In this document: positions 7,292 to 15,997 of the stretch, piece after piece
Layout of the letters: each line of letters opens with the position of its first letter
Numbering within the stretch: position 1 is the first letter of the stretch
Assembly (NCBI GenBank): GCA_003254885.1
Contig: QANT01001720.1
Coordinates: 1 to 22,572 of the forward strand
From: Purshia tridentata
Taxonomy: Eukaryota; Streptophyta; Magnoliopsida; Rosales; Rosaceae
Length of the DNA: 22,572 nt
Reading direction: 5' to 3'
Notes under the pieces: model-generated
What the model saw: the letters and a program-made list of their open reading frames with translations, nothing else
What the model was told of the DNA's origin: nothing
Database searches by the model: none
Position numbers and translations under genes: made by a program

Positions 7292-8094
7292 TGACAGGAC
7301 CCTTCCCGAATTCCACCCTGGAACTCGGAGTGATCCTGTGGGAATCCAATATCAAGGAAATCCCTACCGAAAATTCAGCAGAACCTCTCCTGAAATTGGA
7401 CTAACCTTTTCTCCACGAAGACTTGCAAAAGCACTTCTAAGCATCACAGCTCCTCTACCACAACCAAAGGGGTCTCCAACCCAAAATTTCAAAACTAATA
7501 ATTAACTGTTCAAAAGATTATTAGAGTTGGCTACAGAATTTTACTAAGAAACTGAGTTATACAAGAGCACTAAGTGTCTACAAAATTCACAAACTAACTA
7601 GATTGCCTCGACGTCCTTGGCACGACCGCTCCACCGCTAAAACCTGGGGGGAAAATTGAAATAACAACAAAGATAAAGCTAATGAGTTAACTCAGTGAGT
7701 GGACATAAATCAAAATAAATATTAATAAACCTTTACTTTCAAGTTTCCCTAAAATTTCTCAAACCTTCTTTGATATCCACCAGTTTTAAAATATTTCGTA
7801 AAAATCCACTGGTGATTTTATGTAAATCAATATCTTTAAAATCCATTTTGAGATTTTCTAAGAAAAATATTTAAAATTAATCAAACTGACAAACATCAAA
7901 CAGAACTGGAAGTTTATACTCTTTGAAATATTCTTATGAAACTAATTTAATAACAAAAACGCTCACCCAACAGTTACTGTAACACCCCGTACTTTCCAAA
8001 GTGGGTTTTGAAAAGCTTTTTAAAGCTTTTCAGGATTTTACTGGAAAAGTAAAACGGTTTGAGTGTTTTTCGAATTTTAAAGTTGGGCAAAAAG

Positions 8095-8130
8095 TTGACT
8101 TTTTGTTCGGGAGGACTTTTCGCGTTGACT
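8095..8130 (+). promoter_or_regulatory. W-box pair of LTR-E
   Basis: TTGACT at 8095-8100 and 8125-8130, starts 30 bp apart as in the other LTRs. Only one module is present. A G-box-like CACGTG lies 49 bp downstream, at a spot where LTR-B has ACATAGCATGCG. Confidence 0.6.
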
Positions 8131-9722
8131 TTGGGTTCGTTGGAAAGGTCTCGTCCTCACGAGTTCGTAGACATGTAGCACGTGTCGAACGGAGCTACGG
8201 TTTGGAAGTTACGGACGTGCGAAGAAAGGGGCAAGTTTGTAATTTTGAAAAGTTGGATTTTAAAAGGGGCACAGAACCCCAGAAAATCAAACAGTTTCTC
8301 TCCTCTCTCCCGAAATTTCTCTCTCTCTCGCGACATCACTCCCAGCCGCGACTTACGCCGGCACGTGGGGGCGCGTCCGGCGGCGGCTGGAGCCGATCTT
8401 TGGCTCGCCGTGTTCGTCTCTCTCCCCTCTTCCCTCCAGTGGTGGCGCCTCCTCCCGAAACAGCCTGGAAAGAGAAGAATCGCGCGTGCACTGTTGGCGT
8501 CACGGCAACGATCTCGGCGATTCCGGTGACGACGCGACCTCCCACCTGCCCAGATCTCTTCCTCTCGTCGAGCCCAGCGTGTTGGTGGGTTCGATTGACC
8601 CGTGGGACCGCCGTGGGCGGCGGATCGAAGCTAGGGAGGCCGGCGGCTTTCCAGCCAGTTTTCTTCCTTTTTTGGCCACTTTTGGCCGTCGACCCAGGTT
8701 TGAGAATTGATCCTCTCGATCTTCTCTACGTGTCTGGGTAGTTCGTTTTAGCTAAACGTGACTTTTGTTTTTGGCAGTTGACTACCCGTTGACCGACATG
8801 GGTCCCGCTGCGTGTGGTGGAGCCAGCGACCCGTTCCTTGATTTTTGGCCTCGGGCCAACCACCCGAACCTATGGGTGAGTTTGGGTGAGTTTCTCAGAC
8901 TTTTCGTGTGTTTTCCGGGGCCGGGCAGCCACCGTGCGTGGTGGTTCCCTCCCGTTTTAGTTGGTTAGAAGGCCGGTTGTGAACTCTGTTTTGTCTTGTT
9001 TGGTTGTCTGGTCTTAACAGGTACGCTTGGCACGGGAATTTGTATTCCTGATGCCGTTGTGCTACCAGATTTTGGAATCCGTGCAAAGGAGCCACGAAGG
9101 ACACGAAGGGCAGTTCGGTCTTTTCGCATGGTCACAGTGAGTGAACCTAAGTTTAGTTAATTCTAGCTCAGTTACTTGTTTGGTTGGTTGGTTTGTTTGG
9201 TTGCTGGTTACTAGTTAAGAGGGGTACGGAATTAGGAATGGAATTTCCGAGGATTTAAAGGATTGATTGAGGACTAAGTAAAGATTTAGTGGTTGGTTGA
9301 GGATTACTGAGTCCAGGTGGAGACTTTTGATTAGGATTGGGATTTTCGGGGTTTAAGATTATTGCTTTTAAAGGTAATTTAGTGTGGATTTTGGTTTTGG
9401 AAACTGATTTTGAGAATTCAGTTTATTCTCGGATAAAATTAAAGATTTGATTTTACTTATCAGTTTTTGGTAACGTTTGGTTCTTTAAGAAAGGATTTAA
9501 TTTTAAGTTTGAGCTTTGGTTAACTTTCTCGTGATATCAAAAGGTTTTGGAACCTGGATTTTGGTGTTTTGAACTGAAAATATTTCTTTTCGAATTAGTA
9601 CGGTTTTCGGAGCACCCAATTGGTACTCGTTCAGCTTCTCAGATTATATAGGTCTTTGGGACCCATCACGGCACACACATAGGCTTTGGGCCGTGTGTCG
9701 GGATGCCTTGCCCTTTGGGGGG

Positions 9723-9885
9723 GGCCCTGCGTGCACGTACGGCAGTTGTTGGCCCTGCATGTGTATGATAGACTCCGGCTCTGCACATGTACGACAGGAT
9801 TATTGGCCCTGCGCATGTACGGCAGGATTATTGGCCCTGCATGCGTACGGCAGGTTGAGAGCCCTGCGCATGTACGGCAGGTTAG
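9723..9885 (+). repeat. Pyrimidine-purine minisatellite of LTR-E
   Basis: Six units of 26-28 bp, all strictly alternating in the core: TGCGTGCACGTACG, TGCATGTGTATG, TGCACATGTACG, TGCGCATGTACG, TGCATGCGTACG, TGCGCATGTACG. The first three follow the same order as in LTR-B. Confidence 0.9.
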
Positions 9886-10515
9886 CTGGATGTGGATTGG
9901 GTGATGGCTTTCATATCTTGTGAGTTTACAGATTGTTTTTGATTATTAAATTATAGTTCTTATTTTATAATTTGGGACTTTGATCAGATTTATTGACTTC
10001 TAAGAGTTTTTAAAGCGGATTTGAAATCGGTAATTATTTTCTCTTTCCTGGATTTTTATGAAATGTTTTAAAGCTAGGGGAATCTCAAAGGGTGACAGTG
10101 AGGTGTTGAGAAACTTTGGATTTAAAGGTTTAGGCGAGAATTGATTACCGGGGTTTGAGTAACAATGGTCATTTGAGATTTAAGGGTAAGTAAAAGGTTT
10201 CGGAGTATCAGTGGTTTTAATTGAGGATTTAGTGGGTTCTAAAGGTTGTTTGAGGATTCTAAGTTATGGAAGGATCTAGTTGGATACCAAGTAAGGATCT
10301 GGTGGTTTGTTTTCGAGGTGATTTCAGTTTAGAGGTTAAATTGAGGATATTCTGAGGTATTCAGATTCGGATAGTGAATTGGTTGTTCTAGAGGATTGGT
10401 GATCAGATTATGATTTGTGATTTGTGGTTTGATTGTGATTCGAGGCTTAAAATGGATTGTGACTGATTATTTTAATTGAGTTTAATTTGAGGTTTACAGT
10501 TAGATTCACTCATAT

Positions 10516-10556
10516 AAGCTCTAGTGAGCTTACCGGGTTTGTGTTTAAACCCGGTA
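10516..10556 (+). other. Twin hairpins near the 3' end of LTR-E intron 2
   Basis: AAGCTC-TAGT-GAGCTT (10516-10531) overlaps by one base TACCGGGTTT-GTGTTT-AAACCCGGTA (10531-10556). Both stems are perfect (6 and 10 bp). They lie between the donor-complementary segment and the acceptor. No equivalent was seen in LTR-B, C or D. Confidence 0.85.
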
Positions 10557-10852
10557 CACCTGTGATTGGGTGCAGAGTTTGGTTTTGCAGGTTGAGCAGG
10601 CTGAGGAGGCAATGGAGAGAAGACGAGACAGTCGGACCAGCAGTGTTTCAGAAAGTTATTTTATAGCTTAATTTTTTTTATGTAAAAGATTTTATAGCTT
10701 GTTTTATGAACGTGCTTTTGTAACTTATAGTTGTTTCAGTAAATTATTTTATGTTCATGGCTCACAGTTTCAGAAAAACAAGGGCCCACAGTTGTAGGAA
10801 ACAGTTTTTAGTCACGTGCCCGAGGGTCGGGGCATGACAGTTACCCACCGAA

Positions 10853-11043
10853 CCTGCCGTACATGCGCAGGGCCCACGACCTGCCGTACGCATGCAGGGC
10901 CAATAGCCTGCCGTACATGCACAGAGCTCACAACCTACCATACGCATGCAAGGCCAATAATCCTATCGTACATGTACAAAGCTAGGGTCTGTCATACACA
11001 TGCAGGGCCAACATACCTGCCATACGTGCACGCAGGGCCACCC
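10853..11043 (-). repeat. Pyrimidine-purine minisatellite of LTR-D
   Basis: Seven units on the minus strand, all with alternating cores (plus strand: CGTACATGCGCA, CGTACGCATGCA, CGTACATGCACA, CATACGCATGCA, CGTACATGTACA, CATACACATGCA and the 14-mer CATACGTGCACGCA). The conserved block follows at 11035-11110. Confidence 0.9.
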
Positions 11044-11496
11044 CTAAAGGGCGAGGCATCCCGACACACGGCCCAAACCCTATGTGTGTGCCGTGATGGG
11101 TCCCAAAAACCTATGAAATCCGATAATCTGAAGGGTACTGCAAAGGGTGGTTTGAAAATCCTTTTCCCATAAATCTCTTTTCGCCAATAAAACACATAAC
11201 CTTTCCAAAACTGGGAAATCATTAAACCAACGACTATAAAATCCTTTTCAGTAACCAAATCCTTAATATTTCAAGATACGAATAAACCACATATGTTTAC
11301 TTGAGAAATCAAAACGTTCCCAAGCACATCAAATCCGTTTTCCATACTGAAGAATCGAATAATATTTCTCAATTCATAAACTCAATTAAAACTCAAATAT
11401 AAATACAAATTAAATCATCTCAAATATAAATACAAATTAAATCATAAAATTCATGAAGAATTTATAAACAAAGTTTAGGGAATGAAGTCCACTCAC

Positions 11497-11552
11497 AGAG
11501 ATAGCCTAGCTTTGGTCTTCGACTGGATCGTCTCTGGGCTCGGAAACATCGC
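11497..11552 (-). other. Exon 2 of LTR-D
   Basis: A 56-nt segment between an AG (ATGTTAG) and a GTGAGTGGAC donor. LTR-B has the same 56-nt segment (3072-3127) joined straight to its leader. Codon-level differences between the two are mostly non-synonymous in the only shared frame, so it looks non-coding. Confidence 0.55.
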
Positions 11553-12185
11553 CTAACATGAGAACGACAATACGTGAGAATATTATTCAATTTACGATCG
11601 TAAAAACACAAGTGCACGTTCTAGGCCTTACGCTCCAAAATCTATATTTAACTATAGCCCAACTTATTTTCCATCTCAACTCAAAACCCATGCCACTAGC
11701 TTATGTTTATCCGGTAATTTTCCCAATAACATCCATTCCACCTAACTTGACTGAGGATCGTTCTGGTGTCGTTTCGACAACCCATAAGTGCCCAATTTCG
11801 TCCCAAACTCACCATTTCTCCGATTTCCTTCAAATTGACTATTCTAAACCTCAATAATCGTTCCTAAAGATGAAAATCACCTCCAATTTCAATTCAATCA
11901 CCACAAATACCTTAGATTTCTAGAATTCCCGAAATGGGCATAAACACCAACAATCAAACTTCCAATTTCCTCAATAATTTCTCAAATTTCTCGTTCCAAA
12001 CTTCGATTAGAGGTTTCTAATGACGGAAATTACCTAAAACACCTAACAATTTGATTCAATTTCAAACACCCATGCTAAACCCGAAAATGGCCTCAAACCC
12101 CAAAATTCAATCTTCCACAATTTCTCAAAATTGAACCACCAAATTAGAGGGGAAGGAAAGCCCATGAAAGGAGGGAGAAACTCAC
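11553..12185 (-). other. Intron 1 of LTR-D
   Basis: 633 bp, AT-rich against a GC-rich leader, starting GTGAGTTT after TTTTTG and ending CATGTTAG before GCGATG. Its exact absence from LTR-B is the main evidence. LTR-A (donor at 198) and LTR-C (about 593 bp) have a counterpart. The frame at 11558-11857 on the other strand is not supported as a gene. Confidence 0.65.
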
Positions 12186-12613
12186 CAAAAACTCGGGCCA
12201 ATCGTGGCCGGAAACAGCCAGAATCGGTGGAGAGAACTCGCGGCAAAGCTGAGTTTTTCCGAGCTTTTCACTACGCGGGGAAGCGACGGCTGGCGAGGGG
12301 AAGGACTGGGGTGGCTGGCCAGCAGCTGGGAAGTCGCCCAGGGGGGGCTGGGCCGGCCGGAGGTGTGCTGCACTGTCACACTAGTCGCGCACGTCGTGCA
12401 TGCAAAGGGAGAGAAAGAGAGATCTGGAGAGAGAAGAGAGAGGGGTTGGGGCGGCGTGAGCTTGCTGGTCGGCAACTGGCGATGTCGCCGGTGGGTCTAG
12501 GTGGCCGGAAGGGCTGGGTGGTCGCGCAGGGGAAAGAGGAAGGAAGGATGTCGAGCTGGAGGGTTTTTTGCTGCTGCCTGCACGTGGAGAGGGGAGAGAT
12601 ATAGAGAGAGAGG

Positions 12614-12639
12614 AATATTCCAGAATTTTCTGGAATATT
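12614..12639 (-). promoter_or_regulatory. Perfect heat-shock element in a 12-bp-arm palindrome (LTR-D)
   Basis: TTC-CA-GAA-TT-TTC-TG-GAA at 12618-12635. Arms 12614-12625 and 12628-12639 pair fully, again with outer bases unlike those of LTR-A and LTR-B. A GA-rich stretch (about 12590-12613) abuts it, as the GA microsatellite does in LTR-A. Confidence 0.7.
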
Positions 12640-12770
12640 AAATGCCATTTCCTCAAAATTACAAGTTTACCCCTCACTTTGAACCTCCGTATTTCTCAAA
12701 CCGTAGCTCCAAATGATGCATGCTACGTGTCTACGGACTCGTGAAGTTGAGCTCTACGTAACCATGTCAA

Positions 12771-12947
12771 AGTCAACTCTAAAATTTTGGGTAATTCAAA
12801 AAGTCAACTTTGGATCTCTTCTCACGTTCCTAACTTTCTAACCATGGCTCTAAATAACCCATGACGCGTGTCAATGAACTCGTGAGCTCAAGACCTTCCT
12901 AACGGACCCAAGGTCAAAGCTAAAATCTTACTAGAACCAAAAGTCAA
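12771..12947 (-). promoter_or_regulatory. W-box pairs of LTR-D
   Basis: TTGAC cores on the minus strand at 12942-12947 and 12912-12917 (30 bp) and at 12802-12807 and 12771-12776 (31 bp), with a module offset of about 140 bp. Confidence 0.6.
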
Positions 12948-12993
12948 TGTTGGGCCCTATTAACATTCACTTAGGAAGGTACGGGTCATTACA

Positions 12994-13401
12994 GATGGCA
13001 CCCAAGTTATCAAAAAGATTGTTTATTATGGGTTGATACAGGAGATTTTGTTGTTACATTATTACACATTTGATGTCCCCATATTTAAGTGTGGCTAGGC
13101 AAATATTAGTAGTGGTGTTAAAGTTGAAGATGGATTTACCTTGGTTAACCTACACCAACGTCTAAATAAATTTCAAAGAGATCCATTTATCCTAGCTTCA
13201 CAAGCAAAGCAAGTATTCTATTCAAGGGATAGTGATACATCTAATTGGTATGTTGTTCTAAGAGCACCTCCAAGAGGGTTTCATGACCAAGGAACCTTCG
13301 ATGAGGATGTTTACATGGCACATACACCATTAGATATATCTAAACTTGATAAGGTTATAGGTGATGAAGATAAAGATGAAGAGTATGTTCCAAGGGGGTG
13401 A
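12994..13401 (+). pseudogene. CACTA1 transposase fragment: exon 3, DUF4216 module (C-terminal part)
   Basis: The frame resumes at 12999 after the GATGG duplication and runs to TGA at 13399-13401. YYGLIQEI, DVPIFKC, GFTLVNL, FILASQAKQVFY and SNWYVVL align with FYGVIQEI, RVPLFKC, GFVLVNL, FALAAQVKQVFY and SNWSVVL of CACTA2, the typical DUF4216 core. A TAG at 13096-13098 replaces a conserved tryptophan. The part after 13141 is still open for 86 codons, but with the upstream stops and three insertions it cannot make a working protein. The acidic C-terminus (DEDKDEEY) is usual for this region. Confidence 0.85.
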
Positions 13402-13673
13402 AGGTACTCTAGTGTAATTTGATGTGCTGTTATAAATATATTTTGAATTTTTTGTGAATGAAAAAGCTTTCTTTTAGACTTTTAGTTATGTTTATGAGTG
13501 CTGACTTTCTTTCTTCTTCTTTTTTTCTTTTCTTTTTAATGTTAATTGTTTATATTATTTTTATATCATGTGTAATTAATTTATGCAGTTTTGTTTATTT
13601 GAATTATATGATATTTTAATTAATTATGTTTATACATCTTATAATTGACAAAATTTGATTTTTGAATCATTAG
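13402..13673 (+). other. AT-rich spacer between the two CACTA1 genes
   Basis: T-rich DNA following the transposase stop, with no recognisable gene. It ends with an AG (CATTAG) just before the ATG of the second CACTA1 gene and may hold an intron or 5' leader of that gene. Confidence 0.5.
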
Positions 13674-14489
13674 ATGTGTAGATATATTGATTCAATAGAA
13701 AAGAAGCCTACCCCTCCACCCCCAAAAATTGATGCAAATGTATCAAAAAAGAGAAAACCAAGGGGCAAAACACAATTGAATTATTGTTCTGTGTCAAAAG
13801 CTAGAGAGGTTGGTGTTTTGTTTGATGACAAAGGACGACATTATGGTGCTGCTTCAGTTAAATTGAGTTCATCTTATGGGATTCTTGCAAGACAAATGGT
13901 ACTGGTAACTTATGATAGTTGGGATAAGGTACCAGATTCTGTGTGCAATATTTTATGGGTGGCTGTGAAGGTAAAATAATATTACTATATTATGTTTCTC
14001 TTAGATTTGATTGGTTTTTCATATATTTCATGCAGCAAAAATATAACATTGAAGAGTCCTTTGTCATATATAATTGTCCTCTACTCCTAGAGTCCTTGTC
14101 TTTCTCTTCTCTTAGATATGATTGGTTTTTCTTATATTTCATGCAGCAAAATGAAGAGTGCCACAAGAAGCATCTATTAAACCAAATGTCTGGGTGCTAA
14201 AGTCAACACAAATCATACTTGAGGCGAGAAATAAGAGAAGCTGCTGAGGGTCCTGATCCTGAGATCAAAATTAAACAACTGAAGCCTGATAATATTCAAG
14301 ATGAAAATGAGTGGAATAATTTTGTTCAACATGCATTGTCTACTAAATTTGCGGTTAGTTTTGTGAAATACTATTTAATTAGGTTCTCATTTCTCTACTT
14401 TTAAAATGTGGGTGAGCTTTAAATTTTAATTTTTAATATTTATATTTTATAGGAAACTAGTGAAAAGTTCAAAAAATTGAAGGCACATC
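13674..14489 (+). pseudogene. CACTA1 second gene, Transposase_24-like, broken by CACTA2
   Basis: The first exon-like part (13674-13970) has a proline- and lysine-rich start (TPPPPK, KKRKPRGK) followed by GVLFDDKGRHYGA, SYGILARQMV and TYDSWDKVP, matching GAPCGDAR, YIGVLARTTV and FDNWPAVSD of CACTA2. This is the second gene of En/Spm elements, thought to encode an accessory DNA-binding protein. A GTAAAA donor follows 13970. Possible acceptors end at 14035 and 14146. The last parts (about 14147-14353 and 14453-14489) carry WNNFVQHALSTKF and ETSEKFKKLKAHP, the usual C-terminal signature. A TAA near 14200 indicates decay. CACTA2 inserted within the codons after KAHP. Confidence 0.65.
13997..14151 (+). 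repeat. Imperfect direct repeat carrying a 3' splice site twice
   Basis: About 44 bp at 13997-14040 recur at 14108-14151, period 111 bp, with one substitution and a one-base length change. Both copies have a T-rich tract and end TTTCATGCAG before CAAAA. The intervening segment can be read as an alternative exon part. Confidence 0.85.
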
Positions 14490-14510
14490 CACTACTACAA
14501 AACCTTCAAT

Positions 14511-14830
14511 AGATATCACCCATTTTATATCAAATCTCAAATCAACTGCTTTTGTAAAAATTATAATATCAGTTAATTTTTTCGCTGATTTATAAATGAT
14601 ATTAGATATCACCACTTTTTTTCACCTGATATTTAATGTTTTCCCTTTTCCAAGAATTTTGTGAAGATATCAGTCTACCTTATCAACTGATATCATATGT
14701 TTACATATTTCCCAAAATTATTATTTTTTTTGCTCCTACTCAAACCCATCTAAACACACCTGATATCAAATGATTATGGTTTTTTTAAAACTTTGTTAAC
14801 ATATCAGTGTAACATATCAAACTGATATCT
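14511..14830 (+). repeat. Subterminal GATATC-type repeats of CACTA2
   Basis: About ten short motifs around (C/A)TGATATC, ATATCAG or its complement are scattered in both orientations through the first 340 bp. In En/Spm elements, subterminal repeats of this sort bind the element's accessory protein. Here the motif is assigned from repetition only. Confidence 0.75.
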
Positions 14831-14847
14831 TAAAAAATTAACACTGG

Positions 14848-14864
14848 GCGGGTCAATTTCCCGC
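14848..14864 (+). promoter_or_regulatory. E2F-type site in a short inverted repeat
   Basis: TTTCCCGC (14857-14864) equals the consensus TTTSSCGC of plant E2F sites. Its CCCGC pairs with GCGGG at 14848-14852 across a 7-base loop. It follows the subterminal repeats and precedes the CT/CA-rich leader, a promoter-like place. No clear TATA box was found; CTTTATTT at 14866-14873 is a weak candidate. Confidence 0.45.
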
Positions 14865-14913
14865 ACTTTATTTGGGCAGAATGTACTAACACTTAATTAG
14901 CTCTATCTCAAAA

Positions 14914-15020
14914 CAGCCACACTCTCACTCAGACTCTAACACATTCACACCCAGCCACTCTCACTCAGACTCTCACACATTCACACCTAGCCACACTCTC
15001 AGACAATCACACCCATTCTC
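14914..15020 (+). repeat. Three-copy CA/CT-rich leader repeat
   Basis: An imperfect unit of 36-38 bp starting with (C/T)AGCCAC begins at 14914, 14952 and 14988. It contains ACTCTCACTCAGACTCT and ACACATTCACACC. It is probably in the 5' untranslated leader of the CACTA2 transposase. Confidence 0.85.
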
Positions 15021-15029
15021 ATACAGCTT

Positions 15030-15207
15030 CTCACATACTCGATCGATCTCTTGCGTACGTTCACTGTGACTGGCGCTCAAACAAGCAACTGTATTCATCT
15101 TCTTCCTGCTCAATCTACATAGTCACTAGCGGCAGCCATTGTCGTTGGTCACACGAGAAGCATCTCGATACGGCTTGGGCTTGTGGCGTCGACTGGAGCT
15201 TCCAAAG
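15030..15207 (+). other. Probable untranslated leader exon of the CACTA2 transposase gene
   Basis: GC-richer sequence ending CTTCCAAAG before a strong donor GTATGTAG (15208). There is no convincing frame. The stretch 15208-15660 is AT-rich and looks like intron. The upstream limit is uncertain. Confidence 0.4.
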
Positions 15208-15663
15208 GTATGTAGCGATTCCATTTTCTGCCTTCTATTCTCTGTCTTCCATCTAATCTGATTATGTTAATTTAGGGTTCATCAATTTAGGGGGATTTCT
15301 TAAATTTAGGCTTTTTACTGACTATTAAATATGTCTAAATCTTCCAAAATTAGTATTGCTAACTAATGGAGGTTTGATTCGATGGCTGTTTGTGTGCCCA
15401 TCAGTCCCATTATCAATTTCATATAAATTAAACGGTCTGATGTTGAACCTTCAAAAGCCATTTTGTTTTTGTTAACCTTGTAGTTAGTTCTGTATTGAAC
15501 CCAAGTGTCTTCATCGATCTTCTAAAATTCATGTTCCTTTTTTTTTTTTTTGTTTTGGGTCTCTTAGTTTTGGTGACCAATCATATCAATCCTCCTTACC
15601 TTACCATACCATTATATAATCTCTGTATTGCATTGTCTGCTTTGGTCAAATTTGTATATCTTC

Positions 15664-15957
15664 ACAATGAGAGAGAATGACTGCCATGTTGTGAGCCTTC
15701 TTTTGGATTTTTCTAATTATATTCTTGGTCCTTCTGTCATTTGCAGGAAACACATCAGGCCTTGCTCTTATGCTCTTGTCTTGTCTTTCAGAAAAGTTGA
15801 TCTTCAGGTCACAATGAGAGAGAATGACTGCCATGTTGTGAGCCTTCTTTTGGATTTTTCTAATTATATTCTTGGTCCTTCTGTCATTTGCAGGAAACAC
15901 ATCAGGCCTTGCTCTTATGCTCTTGTCTTGTCTTTCAGAAAAGTTGATCTTCAGGTC
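15664..15957 (+). repeat. 147-bp perfect tandem duplication with a duplicated 3' splice site
   Basis: Two identical 147-bp copies starting with ACAATGAGAG at 15664 and 15811. The length is a multiple of three, so frames on both strands repeat 49 residues. Each copy contains TTTGCAG before GAAACAC, a good acceptor, and CTTCAG before GTC. A donor-like CAG/GTAATT follows at 15997/15998. It is more likely leader exon and intron than coding sequence. Confidence 0.9.
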
Positions 15958-15997
15958 TTAATTAAGGCTGGTCAGCCCCAAGCCCAAAAGAATGCAG

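Larger units (their letters stand above)
9137..10590 (+). other. Proposed intron 2 of LTR-E
   Basis: Starts GTGAGTGAAC directly after CACA and ends TTTTGCAG before GTTGAGCAGG, homologous in position to intron 2 of the B/C/D copies. It includes the conserved block, the array, a donor-complementary TTCACTCA at 10505-10512, and two adjacent hairpins (10516-10556). The region 9140-9620 is AT-rich and shows nothing else. Confidence 0.45.
7978..10839 (+). mobile_element. LTR-E, complete solo-type LTR nested in LTR-D
   Basis: Starts TGTAACACCCC and ends GGGGCATGACA, 2862 bp, flanked by GTTAC (7973-7977 and 10840-10844). It has one W-box pair (8095 and 8125), a CACGTG box at 8179-8184, no heat-shock element, a CT-rich and GC-rich leader, donor GTGAGT at 8876, acceptor CAG ending at 9020, exon 2 (9021-9136), donor GTGAGTGAAC at 9137 and acceptor CAG ending at 10590. 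It is diverged from LTR-B, C and D except in the conserved block and array (about 9650-9885) and a short block near 10045-10085. The 246-codon frame at 8001-8741 runs through promoter and leader and is not called a gene. Confidence 0.92.
7292..12993 (-). mobile_element. LTR-D, complete solo-type LTR, interrupted by LTR-E
   Basis: Minus strand: begins TGTAATGACCC at 12993 and ends GGTCCTGTCA at 7292, flanked by GATGG (7287-7291 and 12994-12998). Without LTR-E and its target duplication it is 2835 bp. It carries W-box pairs (12942/12912 and 12802/12771), a perfect heat-shock palindrome, a GC-rich leader ending at 12186, intron 1 (11553-12185), exon 2 (11497-11552), intron 2 starting at 11496 with the array, and exon-3-like sequence from 7643. 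TG/CA ends, 5-bp duplication and no internal coding region fit a solo LTR. It splits the DUF4216 exon of CACTA1 in frame. Confidence 0.9.

Noticed and set aside
8001..8741. 246-codon frame at the start of LTR-E
   Set aside because: It runs through the promoter-like W-box region and leader and has no domain. LTR-F, its close relative, does not keep it open over the same stretch.
10853..11043. CRISPR-like direct repeat array
   Set aside because: The 26-28-bp units abut without unique spacers, the organism is a plant, and the array sits inside every LTR copy of the family.
11558..11857. 99-codon plus-strand frame
   Set aside because: It lies antisense to intron 1 of LTR-D, in AT-rich sequence with no counterpart in LTR-C.
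12131..12604. Overlapping frames on both strands in LTR-D
   Set aside because: GC-rich leader, open by composition in several frames at once; no homologous protein in the other LTRs.
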